A DNA stretch of 35,277 nt from Hoylesella saccharolytica JCM 17484 (GCF_000614205.1 NZ_BAKN01000028.1:1-35277); one strand, 5' to 3'; shown: positions 16,802 through 26,445, counted from the first letter of the stretch. Translations and numbers: made by a program. Notes: a model not told the origin generated them from the letters alone.

Positions 16802-17524
16802 TCAAGTAACTTTTGGATAACTTTCTAATAGGGTTGAATGCTCATCAATGACAAGGTCTTTACAGAGAGGGATAAGGTATTTCCCCTCTGTATTGGTGAG
16901 CTTTCGTTGGATAGAACTCACCTCGACATCTCTCAAGGTATGGGCAAAAGTGTGTTTGAGAAAAAAGGCTATATCTTCTCTTTTCTTCCCGAAAGGACGA
17001 GATATGTTCCATCCGAAGTGCATTAGGTCAATGCTTTTGAGATGGGGAGATACTTTGATATCTTGGCTACTCTCGATACTCCATCCAGAGGATAGATAGC
17101 GAGTGATCTGTTCGCAAAGTTTTGTCAGCTCTTCCTCACTCATATAGGCTGCAAGTGTTCTTTGGGTGTAGGAGGTGACGACTTCCATTTTCTTTTGCTC
17201 TTCTCTTGCCTTTACTTGAAAAGCCTCTTGACGGAACTGTTCATAGTTGGAGGGCAATGGAGAGGGAATAATTGTCTTCGGAGGTTCGATGACCGCTCTC
17301 TCTTTAGATTTGAAGATATGCCAGAAGAAATCTTCTAACAATGATTGTACCGCCAGAAAGAGCAAAAAGAAGACAACGGAACAAATAAGGAAAACGCAGA
17401 ACGCAGTAAAGCCGTCTGCTCCACAACTCAAAGTAGTGGAACGAACGGCAAGGGAAAACAGGACAATACACCCGAGGGTGATTGTTTGAGGAATATAGTT
17501 ATCGTTAGTGCTTGATGGCTTCAT
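16802..17524 (-). CDS. Hypothetical membrane protein of the mobile element
   Basis: I do not recognise this 240-residue protein. It has two predicted transmembrane segments close to the N-terminus (about 14-30 and 38-60), then a basic juxtamembrane stretch, a charged helical region (about 85-125) and a cytoplasm-like C-terminal part containing YLSSGWSIESS and DLMHFGWNISRPF. It lies between the integrase and the excisionase-like gene on the same strand, so it probably belongs to the element. No function is proposed. Confidence 0.65.
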   Translation of the reverse strand: MKPSSTNDNYIPQTITLGCIVLFSLAVRSTTLSCGADGFTAFCVFLICSVVFFLLFLAVQSLLEDFFWHIFKSKERAVIEPPKTIIPSPLPSNYEQFRQEAFQVKAREEQKKMEVVTSYTQRTLAAYMSEEELTKLCEQITRYLSSGWSIESSQDIKVSPHLKSIDLMHFGWNISRPFGKKREDIAFFLKHTFAHTLRDVEVSSIQRKLTNTEGKYLIPLCKDLVIDEHSTLLESYPKVT

Positions 17525-17624
17525 ACTTATCTATGCTTTGATGCAAACATAGACAAGTATTCATCACCATTCATTACTTAGGGAAATAGCGGGAAGCATA
17601 GGGAAAAGGAAGTAAATACAAGTT

Positions 17625-18727
17625 TCACTTTAGAGAAATCTTCTCAGCTGTTTCACGCTTTTTCGAGTTCACAAGGTCAGCATAAATTTGCGTCGTGGAG
17701 ACGTTCTTATGCGTTAGCATCTTGGACACCGTGTAGATGTCTGTACCTAATGAAATTGTATCACAGCATAAGAATGGCGAAAGCAGTGAAAGGTAATATG
17801 CTTCGTGATACCTGCTTGCTTGATCCATTTCTTCAGCGGATAGTTTATCATACTTCGTTGTAAACCTCTAAAGACTTTGCCCAAACTTGGTTCGCCACAC
17901 AATTCATAGGCTTCGTAGCTGATTGGGAGAGTAGCTTCGGTAGAGGTTTTCTGTGTCCTGATGCGGATGCAATAACCTTGGTCAGGAGCAAGAGTGAAAT
18001 CCTCCCAACGGAGATTGAGAATATCGCTGATGCGTAGCCCCGTAAGGCAAGAGAAGAGAGATGCTCTTTTCAGAACATCATGCTCACAGGGCGTCTGAGC
18101 GAGTATCTTCACTTCATCAAGTGTCAAATACTCTTTCTTGACCTCCTTAGCCTCTAGCTTGTCCAAGAAATCATTGATATTCTCTCTTAGCCATTTGTCT
18201 CGGTAGGCAATCTTTAGCAATCCCCGAAAGGTAGAGAAGTAGCCTGATGCCGAATTAACGGACACATTCCCTTTTCGTTTGAGTTGCTTGGCATTGAGGA
18301 GATACTCTCGAAAGCCTTGACAGAGTTCTATTGTCACATCTCCGAAGGTGCAATGTCCTTGCACATAGTCATAGAAATGTTGATAGACGATGCGCCACTT
18401 CTGATCTTTCTTTCAGCACATCTTTAGGAAGTAGGCAAGGAAATCGGTTTTCATTTTAGTCCTATCAAGGAACCCGAACTCTTCATTGATGAGGGACTGA
18501 ACACGAATACAACGGATGGCTTCGGCTTTGTTCAGCATATCATTGTTGAACGAACGTTCCATCTCATTCTTGGGATGGGCATATAGATAGATACCCAGAT
18601 ACTCTCGTCTTGTCATCTGCATTGTCTCGGGATTACGGATAGCAGGATAGTTGTCCAAATAAAGCGAAATCCGTCCGCTGTCATACAATCTCTGTCTCAA
18701 TGTTACTTTAGTACATGTATGTCTCAT
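17625..18727 (-). pseudogene. Tyrosine recombinase/integrase, interrupted
   Basis: The gene would encode about 367 residues, a normal phage-type integrase of Bacteroidetes elements: an arm-binding N-terminus (MRHTCTKVTLRQRLYDSGRI), a SAM-like core-binding domain, and a catalytic domain with Arg in GLRISDI, HCFRH, the late His in LTHKN, and the nucleophile Tyr in TTQIYADL. Two lesions interrupt it. A TGA at 18413-18415 sits in frame after FLKMC, and one base is missing near 17756 (CAAATTT expected), which separates HCFRHSYAV from LGTDIYTVSKML. All catalytic residues are present across the fragments. If the lesions are real, the island cannot excise by itself. Confidence 0.88.
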
Positions 18728-18814
18728 ACTTTTATTGATTAGTGGGTGATACTTATTGTTTGTCTACAAAAGAAATCAGTGTTCTTTCGGTGGGGCAAAG
18801 CACCGAGAAATAAC

Positions 18815-19381
18815 TTATCGAATGATGGTTGGTGGTTGTAATGCTTCATCGAGTTCTCGTTGGGAGATGAGGACATTACGCCCTTGTTTCACCTTCGGTA
18901 TGTTGTGTTGCTTGGTGTAGTGATAGAGTTGATCGCGAGTGAGACCATATTTAGCCATCGCTTCTTTGACGGTGTAGTAACTCGGTGCGGTGGCATCAAG
19001 TACCCCTTTGGCTTCTTCTACGTGTCGAGTCGAATAATGGCTCTTTCCTTTGACCTTTTTCTTGGGAATGTTGTGGTCAAAGACAAAGTTATAGACCGCA
19101 GTGATAATCATACCAAAGCGAGTCGATATGTTTTCGGCTGTACACCATTCGGTAATGGAAGCATCGGGAGCTTTCTTCGCAAAGTAGGCATCGATGTGTC
19201 GTTTGCTCCAATAGGTCTTTCCTCGGTTATGAGTACGAGGGATATTCTCTCGCTTAGCTATCGCAAAGAGAGCTGCACGAGAAATGTCGTAGGTATCGCA
19301 TACCTCGTCGGTTGTATATAGTTCAGTGATTACAATCGCATCTCGGGGCTGTCGCTTTTCATAAGGTCGCTCCGCCAGCAT
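18815..19381 (-). CDS. Triple helix-turn-helix DNA-binding protein
   Basis: The 188 residues consist of three related excisionase/MerR-like HTH units of about 50 residues: YTTDEVCDTYDISRAALFAI, CTAENISTRFGMIITAVYNF and YTVKEAMAKYGLTRDQLYHY, each followed by a wing-like segment with NIP and a final lysine/serine-rich strand. It would bind DNA at several sites. The start codon directly follows the stop of the upstream zinc-finger gene (TAG-ATG), and it precedes the integrase, so it may direct integration or excision. That role is inferred from context. Confidence 0.75.
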   Translation of the reverse strand: MLAERPYEKRQPRDAIVITELYTTDEVCDTYDISRAALFAIAKRENIPRTHNRGKTYWSKRHIDAYFAKKAPDASITEWCTAENISTRFGMIITAVYNFVFDHNIPKKKVKGKSHYSTRHVEEAKGVLDATAPSYYTVKEAMAKYGLTRDQLYHYTKQHNIPKVKQGRNVLISQRELDEALQPPTIIR

Positions 19382-19704
19382 CTATTCTATGTCTTCACGC
19401 TTGACGATTGAGCGTTGAGAACTCATATTATAAGCCCTCAACCGCCCTGAGTAGATATACCTATATATCATACCCAGCAATCGCCCTGCTTCTGCAATGG
19501 AGAGGTAAGGTTTGTCTATGAGGTCTTTGACTTTCTTCTCTTGCTCATTAACCTCAGTTCGCTGTACTCGTTCTTCTCTTCGTCTGCTTTTATAGGCTCT
19601 GCTATTACATTGGTGTGAGCAGTATTTGGTCGTAGTCTTCCATGCTACAAACTCCTGTTTGCAGTGCTCACATACTTTTTGATTGGAATTTTGCTCGCTG
19701 TCAT
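19382..19704 (-). pseudogene. Zinc-finger plus HTH protein, frameshifted
   Basis: From ATG at 19704 the frame begins MTASKIPIKK and then, after restoring one A in an A5 run (19676-19680), continues VCEHCKQEFVAW, KYCSHQCNSRAY (a four-cysteine zinc knuckle), a basic helix KSRRREERVQ and a C-terminal HTH beginning YLSIAEAGRLLG. The HTH is also slightly short before YRYIYSGRLRAYN. The restored protein is about 107 residues. It resembles small regulators placed next to integrases in Bacteroidetes elements and is the first gene of the backbone operon. Confidence 0.6.
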
Positions 19705-19949
19705 TTCGCTATATTCTTGTTGTGTACTGTCTATTGGTGTAGCACCATGTCTCATTTGTCCAGTATCTCGGTATATACGCGAGGGGTTGGAGGGTTGGCG
19801 AGCTGCTTGCGGTACAAATAAGGTACAAGAATGAGCGAAAGAACGGCTCCGAATGATGCCTAACGAGGAGAAAGAGCAAAAAGAAAGGTGCTCATAATGA
19901 ACGCCTTTTCGATATTTGGTGATATTTGATTATCGGTTGTAATTAGAAA
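19705..19949. promoter_or_regulatory. Island right margin with arm-type sites and backbone promoter region
   Basis: There is no gene here. The stretch should contain the promoter of the - strand backbone operon, but I cannot place a convincing -7 element. At 19809-19829 are two overlapping-phase copies of the island-end motif, GCGGTACAAATA and GGTACAAG, matching the left margin. Confidence 0.45.
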
Positions 19950-21329
19950 TTACTTGCCGATGCAAAAATGGCTAAAAATGTTGCCAAGTACTTCGTTGGA
20001 AGTAATGGCTCCGCCCGTAATCTCAGAAAGATGATGGAGACATTCACGAAGATCTTCGGAGAGAAGATCTCCACTAAGGTTGAGATGAATACCTTCAATA
20101 ACCCGATTGATGCCTTCTTGTGCATGAGTAAGAGCATTGTAATGACGAATATTGGTGATAATAACATCATTTTCTCGTATTTCTGGAAGATTGGCGGCTT
20201 GATAAATAGCGTTTTCTAGTTGTAGAATATTTGTATCGTATTTTGCTGAGATTAAAATAACTGTTGGAGAAACAGCCCAGGTGTTGATGGATAAGGTGAA
20301 CTGATTTTTATCGATTTTATTAATGACAATAATCAACTTTTTTCCTTTCACTCTCTCTTCAATTTCTGAAACTTCATCGGGAGTAGGTTGCATATCTATC
20401 ACCCAGAGCACAATGGTTGCGGTCGAGAGTTTCTGATAGGTACGCTCTATACCTAAATTTTCAATTTCATCATGTGTCTGTCTGATGCCGGCTGTGTCGA
20501 TAAAGCGAAAATTAATACCATTAATTTGAATGGTATCTTCTATTACATCGCGCGTAGTTCCATGTATTTCACTGACAATAGCTCGGTCTTCTTTCAGTAG
20601 TTTGTTGAGCAGCGTACTCTTTCCTACGTTTGTTTTTCCGATGATAGCAACAGAAATACCTGATTTTATGGCATTTCCTACTTCAAACGATTGGGTAAGC
20701 GAAGTAATTTTATTACTGATAGATAGTGCTAGTTGAAGTAATTCAGAACGTTCTGCAAAGGTAACATCTTGGTCACTGAAATCGAGTTCCAACTCGATGA
20801 GTGAGGTTATTTTCAGTAGTTTTTCACGTAGTTCGTTCAGTTCGTTTGAAAAATATCCACGCAACTGTCCCATTGCCAATTGATGAGTGGCTTTGTTGGT
20901 AGATGCGATCAGGTCAGCAACGGCTTCTGCCTGGCTTAAATCCATCTTCCCATTTAGAAAAGCGCGTTGCGTAAATTCACCGGGAAAAGCCTGGCGACAA
21001 CCTTGCCTAATCAGTAAGCGTAATACCTCGTTAAGGATAAAGTCGGAACCATGACAAGATATTTCAACAGAATTTTCGCCAGTGTATGAATGGGGGGCGC
21101 GAAAGATTGTTATTAAAGTTTCATCGATAATGGCACTATTCTCATTGGTGATATGTCCGTATAAAACCGACCGCGCTGCTAGTTTTTCCAAACTTTTTCC
21201 GGAAGTTGAAACAAATATTTTATCAACGATGGTGATGGCATCGCTACCCGAAACTCGAATAATGCCAATGGCTCCACCGGATGCTGTGGCTAAGGCGCAT
21301 ATTGTTTGATGGTCGTTGAGAATATTCAT
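19950..21329 (-). CDS. mnmE: tRNA modification GTPase MnmE
   Basis: This complete 459-residue protein has an N-terminal tetrahydrofolate-binding domain (begins TICALATASGGAIGIIRVSG), a helical domain, an inserted GTPase domain with P-loop GKTNVGKST, switch II DTAGIR and NKID, and the invariant C-terminal CIGK. With MnmG it installs the 5-carboxymethylaminomethyl group on wobble uridine of certain tRNAs. It follows the phosphorylase gene by 3 bp, so the two are probably co-transcribed. Its last codons double as the proposed island attachment site. Confidence 0.97.
   Translation of the reverse strand: MNILNDHQTICALATASGGAIGIIRVSGSDAITIVDKIFVSTSGKSLEKLAARSVLYGHITNENSAIIDETLITIFRAPHSYTGENSVEISCHGSDFILNEVLRLLIRQGCRQAFPGEFTQRAFLNGKMDLSQAEAVADLIASTNKATHQLAMGQLRGYFSNELNELREKLLKITSLIELELDFSDQDVTFAERSELLQLALSISNKITSLTQSFEVGNAIKSGISVAIIGKTNVGKSTLLNKLLKEDRAIVSEIHGTTRDVIEDTIQINGINFRFIDTAGIRQTHDEIENLGIERTYQKLSTATIVLWVIDMQPTPDEVSEIEERVKGKKLIIVINKIDKNQFTLSINTWAVSPTVILISAKYDTNILQLENAIYQAANLPEIRENDVIITNIRHYNALTHAQEGINRVIEGIHLNLSGDLLSEDLRECLHHLSEITGGAITSNEVLGNIFSHFCIGK
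19954..19964. other. Candidate right attachment core within the mnmE 3' end
   Basis: The 11-mer TTGCCGATGCA is the complement of the last mnmE codons (TGC ATC GGC AA) and repeats at 337-347. Because the core lies in the end of a conserved gene, integration here leaves mnmE intact, as seen: the protein keeps its CIGK terminus. Confidence 0.55.
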
Positions 21330-21332
21330 GTG

Positions 21333-22202
21333 TTAAATTCGATTGAGAACCAATTGAATCAACCCGTCAATAGAGTTTTTATAACTGGCGTTCACATTTT
21401 TGGCACGTCTGTTGGCTATCACCATGCAACAGGTAAGTGCTTTATGGCCAAGTAAGCGGGCAAGACCAGCTAATGCACTGCTCTCCATCTCGAAGTTAGT
21501 AATACGATGACCATTGTACTCGAAACTTTCAACTTTTTCGTTTTGCTTAGGATCGGCTAGTGGAATACGCAGTTCACGTCCTTGGGGTCCAAAGAATCCG
21601 CCGCAGGCGATTGTTACTCCTCGAACCATTTCTTTGCCTGCCACGCGTTCAAGTGTGTCTTTGTCGGCATCGATAACATATGGAGCGCATAGCAGAGAAT
21701 TCCAGTGCATATGTTCCTTAAATTGTTGTTCGAAAGCCAGATCACAAACCTCATTCCTTCCACTGTAGAAGTTTAGCAAACCGTCAAATCCGATACTCTT
21801 TTCGCTGGCAATGTAGGTTCCTACAGGTGTATTTTCCTGTAATCCGCCGCAAGTTCCTATTCTTACTAATGTCAACGAGGTAAGTTTTTCTTTCTCGGTT
21901 CTGGTCTTAAGGTCAATATTTACAAGAGCATCGAGTTCATTCAGTACAATGTCGATATTGTCGCAGCCGATTCCAGTGCTTACAACCGATATGCGTTTAC
22001 CGTTGTAAGAGCCTGTCATTGTATGAAACTCACGACTTTGCACATCGCATTCGATAGTATCAAAATGCGATGCCACGAGCGAAACTCTGCCGGGATCGCC
22101 AACGAGAATTACTTTTTGAGCGAGTTGTTCAGGCAGGAGATGAAGATGGAAAATACTTCCGTCTTCATTAATTATTAATTCTGATTCTGCAAAATACTTC
22201 AT
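21333..22202 (-). CDS. udp: Nucleoside phosphorylase, uridine phosphorylase-like
   Basis: The 289-residue protein belongs to the PNP/UDP phosphorylase family. The signs are VILVGDPGRVSLVASHF (phosphate-binding GDPxR), VSTGIGCDNIDIVLNEL, RIGTCGGLQ, and the nucleoside-binding FEMESSALAGLARLLGHKALT (Met-Glu-Ser). It would cleave uridine or a related nucleoside with phosphate in pyrimidine salvage. The substrate is inferred from the best family resemblance and could be another nucleoside. It sits 3 bp upstream of mnmE. Confidence 0.85.
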   Translation of the reverse strand: MKYFAESELIINEDGSIFHLHLLPEQLAQKVILVGDPGRVSLVASHFDTIECDVQSREFHTMTGSYNGKRISVVSTGIGCDNIDIVLNELDALVNIDLKTRTEKEKLTSLTLVRIGTCGGLQENTPVGTYIASEKSIGFDGLLNFYSGRNEVCDLAFEQQFKEHMHWNSLLCAPYVIDADKDTLERVAGKEMVRGVTIACGGFFGPQGRELRIPLADPKQNEKVESFEYNGHRITNFEMESSALAGLARLLGHKALTCCMVIANRRAKNVNASYKNSIDGLIQLVLNRI

Positions 22203-22278
22203 TGTTCAATGATTTTATAAATTAATTAGCTAGTGTATTGTTTTAAAAGATTCACTAGTTGGGTGGAGGAGTTACTCC

Positions 22279-23421
22279 TTATTTTCCATTTTCACTGTTA
22301 CGAATCAACTTTTCAAGTGTTTGGCATTCGGTTCTTATTTGTTGTACTTCCTTTTCCAACGCTATGATGTCAATACTTTCTTCGCGTTTTCCCCGATGAT
22401 AATTTTCGCGCTTAGCATCAAGCTTTTCTTCCGTCTTTTTCAACATTTCGCGTAGTTCAAACAGTTGTAGATAGAGTGATTTTCCACGTTTTGTTTTAAA
22501 GTCAGAAACGCTTCTATATACCGTATTATCATTAATGGGAAAATGAATACTTGCCGTCGATGTACCCTTACCCTTTCGTTGTAACATCGCCTTGATGGTG
22601 TTAAGTGCCTGTGTACGATTACCAAACTTCCATGTTTGTGCAATACTTTCGAGCCGAGCATAGGCTTCGAGTTGTTTTTGCGTAACCTCACCCTCTTTGA
22701 AAGGCACACGTTGGGTTGTAGGTACAAAAGTATAAATACATACTTTGCCTTCGGATTGAAATCTGTCACTGACCAACCAGCCTAAGTTATCGGGCTCGTC
22801 AAAGGCCAGTAGATAATCGTTGGCAGTTGAATTGAAAGGTAATCCATAGTTCTCAGGCTCGTAGAATTTACCTGTTTCGGTATTCCTACGTGTCATAAAG
22901 ATATCGTATCCACCCAAACTGTTTTTTCCTTTGGCCGCAAACAATAAGGTGATGCCATCAGCCATCAGAAATGGATAGTTTTGTTCATGATATACCGTGT
23001 CTATTTCGCTCAGTTGTTGGGCACTGCTCCATCCGTTTCCCAGTCGGTCGCTGGTATAAATGCCGGGAGCACCAAGTGTATCTCCTTCGGCAAAATATAT
23101 CATATTCTGGAATTCATTGATGTACACGACACCCTCTTTTCCCTTTTCAGTTTTAAAGAAAGAACTGTAAGAGGCCAATTTTCCAGCCTCGGAATTAAGT
23201 GGAATTTGTGTCAGAAAATCAGCTTTATCTACAACAACACTGTCTACAAACATGAGTTTTGCTGTTGCTCCAAGCATACTTTGATATAGTATCTCAGTAG
23301 GAGTCAGTACCACCGGTTGCATCTTTGGCCTCTTTGGCTTTATCGTTTTTCGTTTCTGTGCAAACATTGTGCAACAAGATACAGTTATCAAAAGAGATAA
23401 AACAATATGGCGTTTCTTCAT
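22279..23421 (-). CDS. Secreted PD40/WD40-like beta-propeller protein
   Basis: The 380-residue protein starts with a signal peptide (MKKRHIVLSLLITVSCCTMFA). The middle has PD40-type propeller blades, with typical phrases NMIYFAEGDTLGAPGIYTSD, LMADGITLLFAAKG and GGYDIFMTRR. The C-terminus (about 300-380) is helical with a predicted coiled coil. Such proteins in Bacteroidetes act in the periplasm or with outer-membrane complexes; no specific role can be named. A Bacteroidetes -7 element TAACTTTG lies on the - strand at 23452-23445, about 24 bp before the start codon. Confidence 0.8.
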   Translation of the reverse strand: MKKRHIVLSLLITVSCCTMFAQKRKTIKPKRPKMQPVVLTPTEILYQSMLGATAKLMFVDSVVVDKADFLTQIPLNSEAGKLASYSSFFKTEKGKEGVVYINEFQNMIYFAEGDTLGAPGIYTSDRLGNGWSSAQQLSEIDTVYHEQNYPFLMADGITLLFAAKGKNSLGGYDIFMTRRNTETGKFYEPENYGLPFNSTANDYLLAFDEPDNLGWLVSDRFQSEGKVCIYTFVPTTQRVPFKEGEVTQKQLEAYARLESIAQTWKFGNRTQALNTIKAMLQRKGKGTSTASIHFPINDNTVYRSVSDFKTKRGKSLYLQLFELREMLKKTEEKLDAKRENYHRGKREESIDIIALEKEVQQIRTECQTLEKLIRNSENGK

Positions 23422-23599
23422 TTCCTTACATCTTTATGTCTAAACAAAGTTAAGCAATAAAAGGGGGATGGGTAGGGATACCTTTCTATTTTTTAGTTTT
23501 TTTAGGTTGAAAAGCCTTTTCTCAATAGATGAAATGGGGTTGTAGGGGTAGAGTAAGGGTAGTATAACTGGTAGAATTTTATGCTGTAACTGAGCAAAA

Positions 23600-24388
23600 T
23601 TACCCGAGAACCTGTTCGCCTGAAAGTTGGTGATGCATTCCTGCGGCAGCCTTTCTTCCGTCGCCCATAGCAAGAATTACGGTGGCACCACCCCGCACAA
23701 TATCTCCTCCTGCATAAATTTCGGGACGGTTGGATTGCATGTTTTCGTTCACCACGATAGTGTTTTTGCGTCCTAGTTCCAAACCTTTAATCGAGTTGGG
23801 GACAAGTGGATTAGGTGATACGCCTACGGCAACAATTACCTGATCTACCTCCAATGTCTTTGTAACACCTTCTAATGGTTGCGGACTTCTTCTGCCGCTA
23901 GTGTCGGGTTCACCCAATTCCATCACCTGTAAAACGGCTGCTCGTACTGCACCCTGTTCATCTGTAAGATATTCAAGTGGGTTGTGTAGCGTCAGAAAGT
24001 TAATTCCTTCTTCTTTGGCATGTTTCACTTCTTCAAGTCGTGCAGGCATTTCTGCCTCTGAACGGCGATACACCAACGTTACCTCTGCTCCCAAGCGTTT
24101 GGCCGTTCTACACGAATCCATAGCTGTATTACCACCTCCAACGACCATCACACGTTTGCCCAAATTAATGGGGGTATCGGTGTTCGGATTGGCTGCATCC
24201 ATTAAATTTACCCGCGTGAGGTATTCGTTAGACGACATGATGTTAATGGCATTCTCGCCGGGAATACCCATAAAGTTGGGCAAACCTGCACCTGAACCAA
24301 CAAAAATACCCTTAAAGCCTTGCATTTCAAGATCGTCTGCTGAGATGGTTTTACCAACAATGCAGTCTGTAAGAAATTGAACTCCCAT
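23600..24388 (-). CDS. Glutamate-synthase-like flavoprotein, part 2 (shifted frame)
   Basis: This continues the fused flavoprotein below. From MGVQFLTDCIVGKT it carries the rest of the GltD-like oxidoreductase: GIFVGSGAGLP, the NAD(P)H-binding GGGNTAMDSCRTAKRLG, VIVAVGVSPN and the FAD-binding end YAGGDIVRGGATVILAMGDG. The ATG at 24388 is an internal Met rather than a true start. Adding one A to the A7 run at 24388-24394 fuses it to part 1 as ...DNLKKMGVQF..., giving about 786 residues. Confidence 0.9.
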   Translation of the reverse strand: MGVQFLTDCIVGKTISADDLEMQGFKGIFVGSGAGLPNFMGIPGENAINIMSSNEYLTRVNLMDAANPNTDTPINLGKRVMVVGGGNTAMDSCRTAKRLGAEVTLVYRRSEAEMPARLEEVKHAKEEGINFLTLHNPLEYLTDEQGAVRAAVLQVMELGEPDTSGRRSPQPLEGVTKTLEVDQVIVAVGVSPNPLVPNSIKGLELGRKNTIVVNENMQSNRPEIYAGGDIVRGGATVILAMGDGRKAAAGMHHQLSGEQVLG

Positions 24389-24390
24389 TT

Positions 24391-25959
24391 TTTTAGGTTA
24401 TCTATTTCTACATCTACGATTTTATTGGGCAGCCGAAACTCAGGAATGCCATATTTTAACACGCCTCCAACCTCGTGCAAAGCCTCGAAAACAGTTACTT
24501 CATAACCTTTCTTGGCCATGTCGCCGGCAAAACTAAGGCCTGCCGGACCTGAACCAACAACGGCTATTTTGATGCCATTAGCAGGAGCAAGTTGGGGTAT
24601 AGAGATGTTACCGCTCTCTCTTTCATAGTCAGCAGCAAAGCGTTCGAGATATCCGATAGCCACAGCTGGCTCGTTCATCTTCAAGTGGATGCATTGGCTT
24701 TCGCATTGTTTTTCTTGCGGACAAACGCGTCCACAGACAGCAGGTAGGGCTGAAGTGTTTTTAAGAACCTTAGCAGCTGCGAGAAATTGGCCGCGTTCGA
24801 TGTTTTTAATAAACGAAGGTATGTTGATGCTAACCGGACATCCTTCCATACAAGTCGGCTTTGCGCAGTCTAGACAACGTTTAGCTTCAGTCAGTGCCAG
24901 CGCCTTAGTCAACCCTTTGTTTACCTCTTCTACTCTTGAAGTAGCTCTGTACAGAGGATCCAATTCGGGCATTTGTACACGGTCAATAGCGGTACGTTCC
25001 TTCGGTTTCATTGCTAAGCGTAATTCTTTTCGCCATTCGGCATTACGGTCGGTAAGTACCTCTATGCTGTCGTTTGTTGGCTTTACGTCCATCGTAATGA
25101 CATCGACCATTTGCTCTTTTTTTTCTTCAATTTGTTCTATATGTGCATTGAAACGTTCTAGTTCTTCATTTTCGGCTTTCTTAAACGTTCCCATTCGCTT
25201 GAACATCTCATCCCAATCTACCAATGCTCCGTCAAATTCAGGACCATCAATGCAAACAAATCGGGTCTTTCCACCGATGGTCAGACGACAGGCTCCGCAC
25301 ATTCCAGTACCGTCTACCATAATTGTGTTGAGCGAAACATCTGTAGGAATATTATACTTTTGGGTAAGTAAACAGCAGAATTTCATCATGATGGGAGGAC
25401 CGATAGCAAAAGCGCGGTCTACGTGCTCTTGATTAATAAACCTCTCCATACCAATGGTTACGACGCCTTTTTCGCCATACGACCCATCGTCTGTCATAAT
25501 AATCACTTCGTCCGAGCTTTTTCTTACCTCTTCTTCGAGAATAATCAACTCTTTAGAGCGACCTGCCAGCACTGATAGAACCCGATTACCCGCAGCTTTT
25601 AGTGCACGAATAATGGGTAACATGGGTGCTACACCCACGCCGCCACCTGCACAAATAACGGTTCCGAAGTTTTCTATATGTGTGGCATTTCCCAACGGAC
25701 CAACCACATCAGTTACATATTCACCCTCGTTGAGATTGCATAATTTGATAGAAGAAAGCCCTACTTTCTGTACTACCAGCGTGATGGTACCTTTTTTTAA
25801 GTTGGCATCAGCAATAGTAAGGGGCATTCGTTCGCCTTTTTCACCTACTCTCACAATAACAAAATTGCCCGCTTTTCTACTTTTTGCAATAAGTGGAGCC
25901 TCAATCTCAAAAAGGAAAACCTTTTCCGAAAACTGTTCTTTTCTAATAATCTTGTTCAT
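24391..25959 (-). CDS. Ferredoxin-NADP reductase/glutamate-synthase-like flavoprotein, part 1
   Basis: The N-terminal ~280 residues resemble the FAD/NAD-binding PyrK/sulfide-dehydrogenase type reductase: RKAGNFVIVRVGEKGERMPL (FAD), CAGGGVGVAPM (NAD), and an Fe-S cysteine cluster CGACRLTIGGKTRFVC. The next part is the GltD-like module with cysteine clusters CLDCAKPTCMEGCPVSINIP and CGRVCPQEKQCESQC, then the FAD-binding GSGPAGLSFAGDMAKKGYEV. Such fusions are annotated as bifunctional dihydroorotate dehydrogenase B NAD-binding subunit/NADPH-dependent glutamate synthase and probably act as NADH-dependent ferredoxin:NADP+ oxidoreductases (Nfn-like). The frame breaks at about 24391. Confidence 0.92.
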
Positions 25960-26445
25960 GATAGTAATTGATAATTAATAATTGGAAATGGGTAATTTTA
26001 AGGAGAGTACTCTTGTTTTGGGCTGTTTTATCTTTTGAAATCTTTAAAATCAGAGTTGATATTTTAATGATTTCTATAGCATTATGCTATATAGATATAG
26101 TATTGTATTTTTTTCAATAACTTTGTACCTTAGGGTAATTCGAGCCAATAGTCTGTTTTTGTCAGCCTCTTTCAAAGCAATGTTCAGTTTATTTATAAAG
26201 TAAGGAATACTTTGTGGGTTCTTGTTTCTTCGTATATTTGCTACAATAACTTGTGCTATTTTAATATCTGCCGCGACATTACACATTTATGTAGTGAATG
26301 TCGTGCAGATATTTATAGAGGTTTACAATGCGTATGGCGAAAGTTCCATTTATTAATAATAAGGTTGTCTTTCATTACGAATGTAAGGCACAAAATGGCT
26401 CGTTAGTACCTTAAATTGCAATTGTCAATAGGCAATGAACAATTG
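25960..26445. other. Intergenic region with a strong hairpin and short AT repeats
   Basis: No gene is supported. It contains the 51-nt hairpin at 26263-26313 (separate entry), an ATTGATAATTAATAATTG stretch near 25967 and a direct repeat CAATTGTCAAT at 26419-26429 and 26440-26450. The second copy overlaps the end of serS. Short ATTGACAATT-like runs are common between Bacteroidales genes. Confidence 0.5.
26263..26313. repeat. Long stem-loop in the serS-flavoprotein gap
   Basis: Arms AATATCTGC (26263-26271) and CGACATT (26274-26280) pair with AATGTCG (26297-26303) and GCAGATATT (26305-26313), and CAC/GTG extends the inner stem. That gives about 19 base pairs with one small internal loop. There is no T-run after it, so it is not a standard terminator. 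It may be a terminator variant, a small-RNA structure or a remnant of a mobile repeat. Confidence 0.6.

Noticed and set aside
26074..26286. A 70-residue - strand open frame
   Set aside because: It overlaps the stem-loop at 26263-26313, has no domain-like pattern and no ribosome site, and is probably chance.
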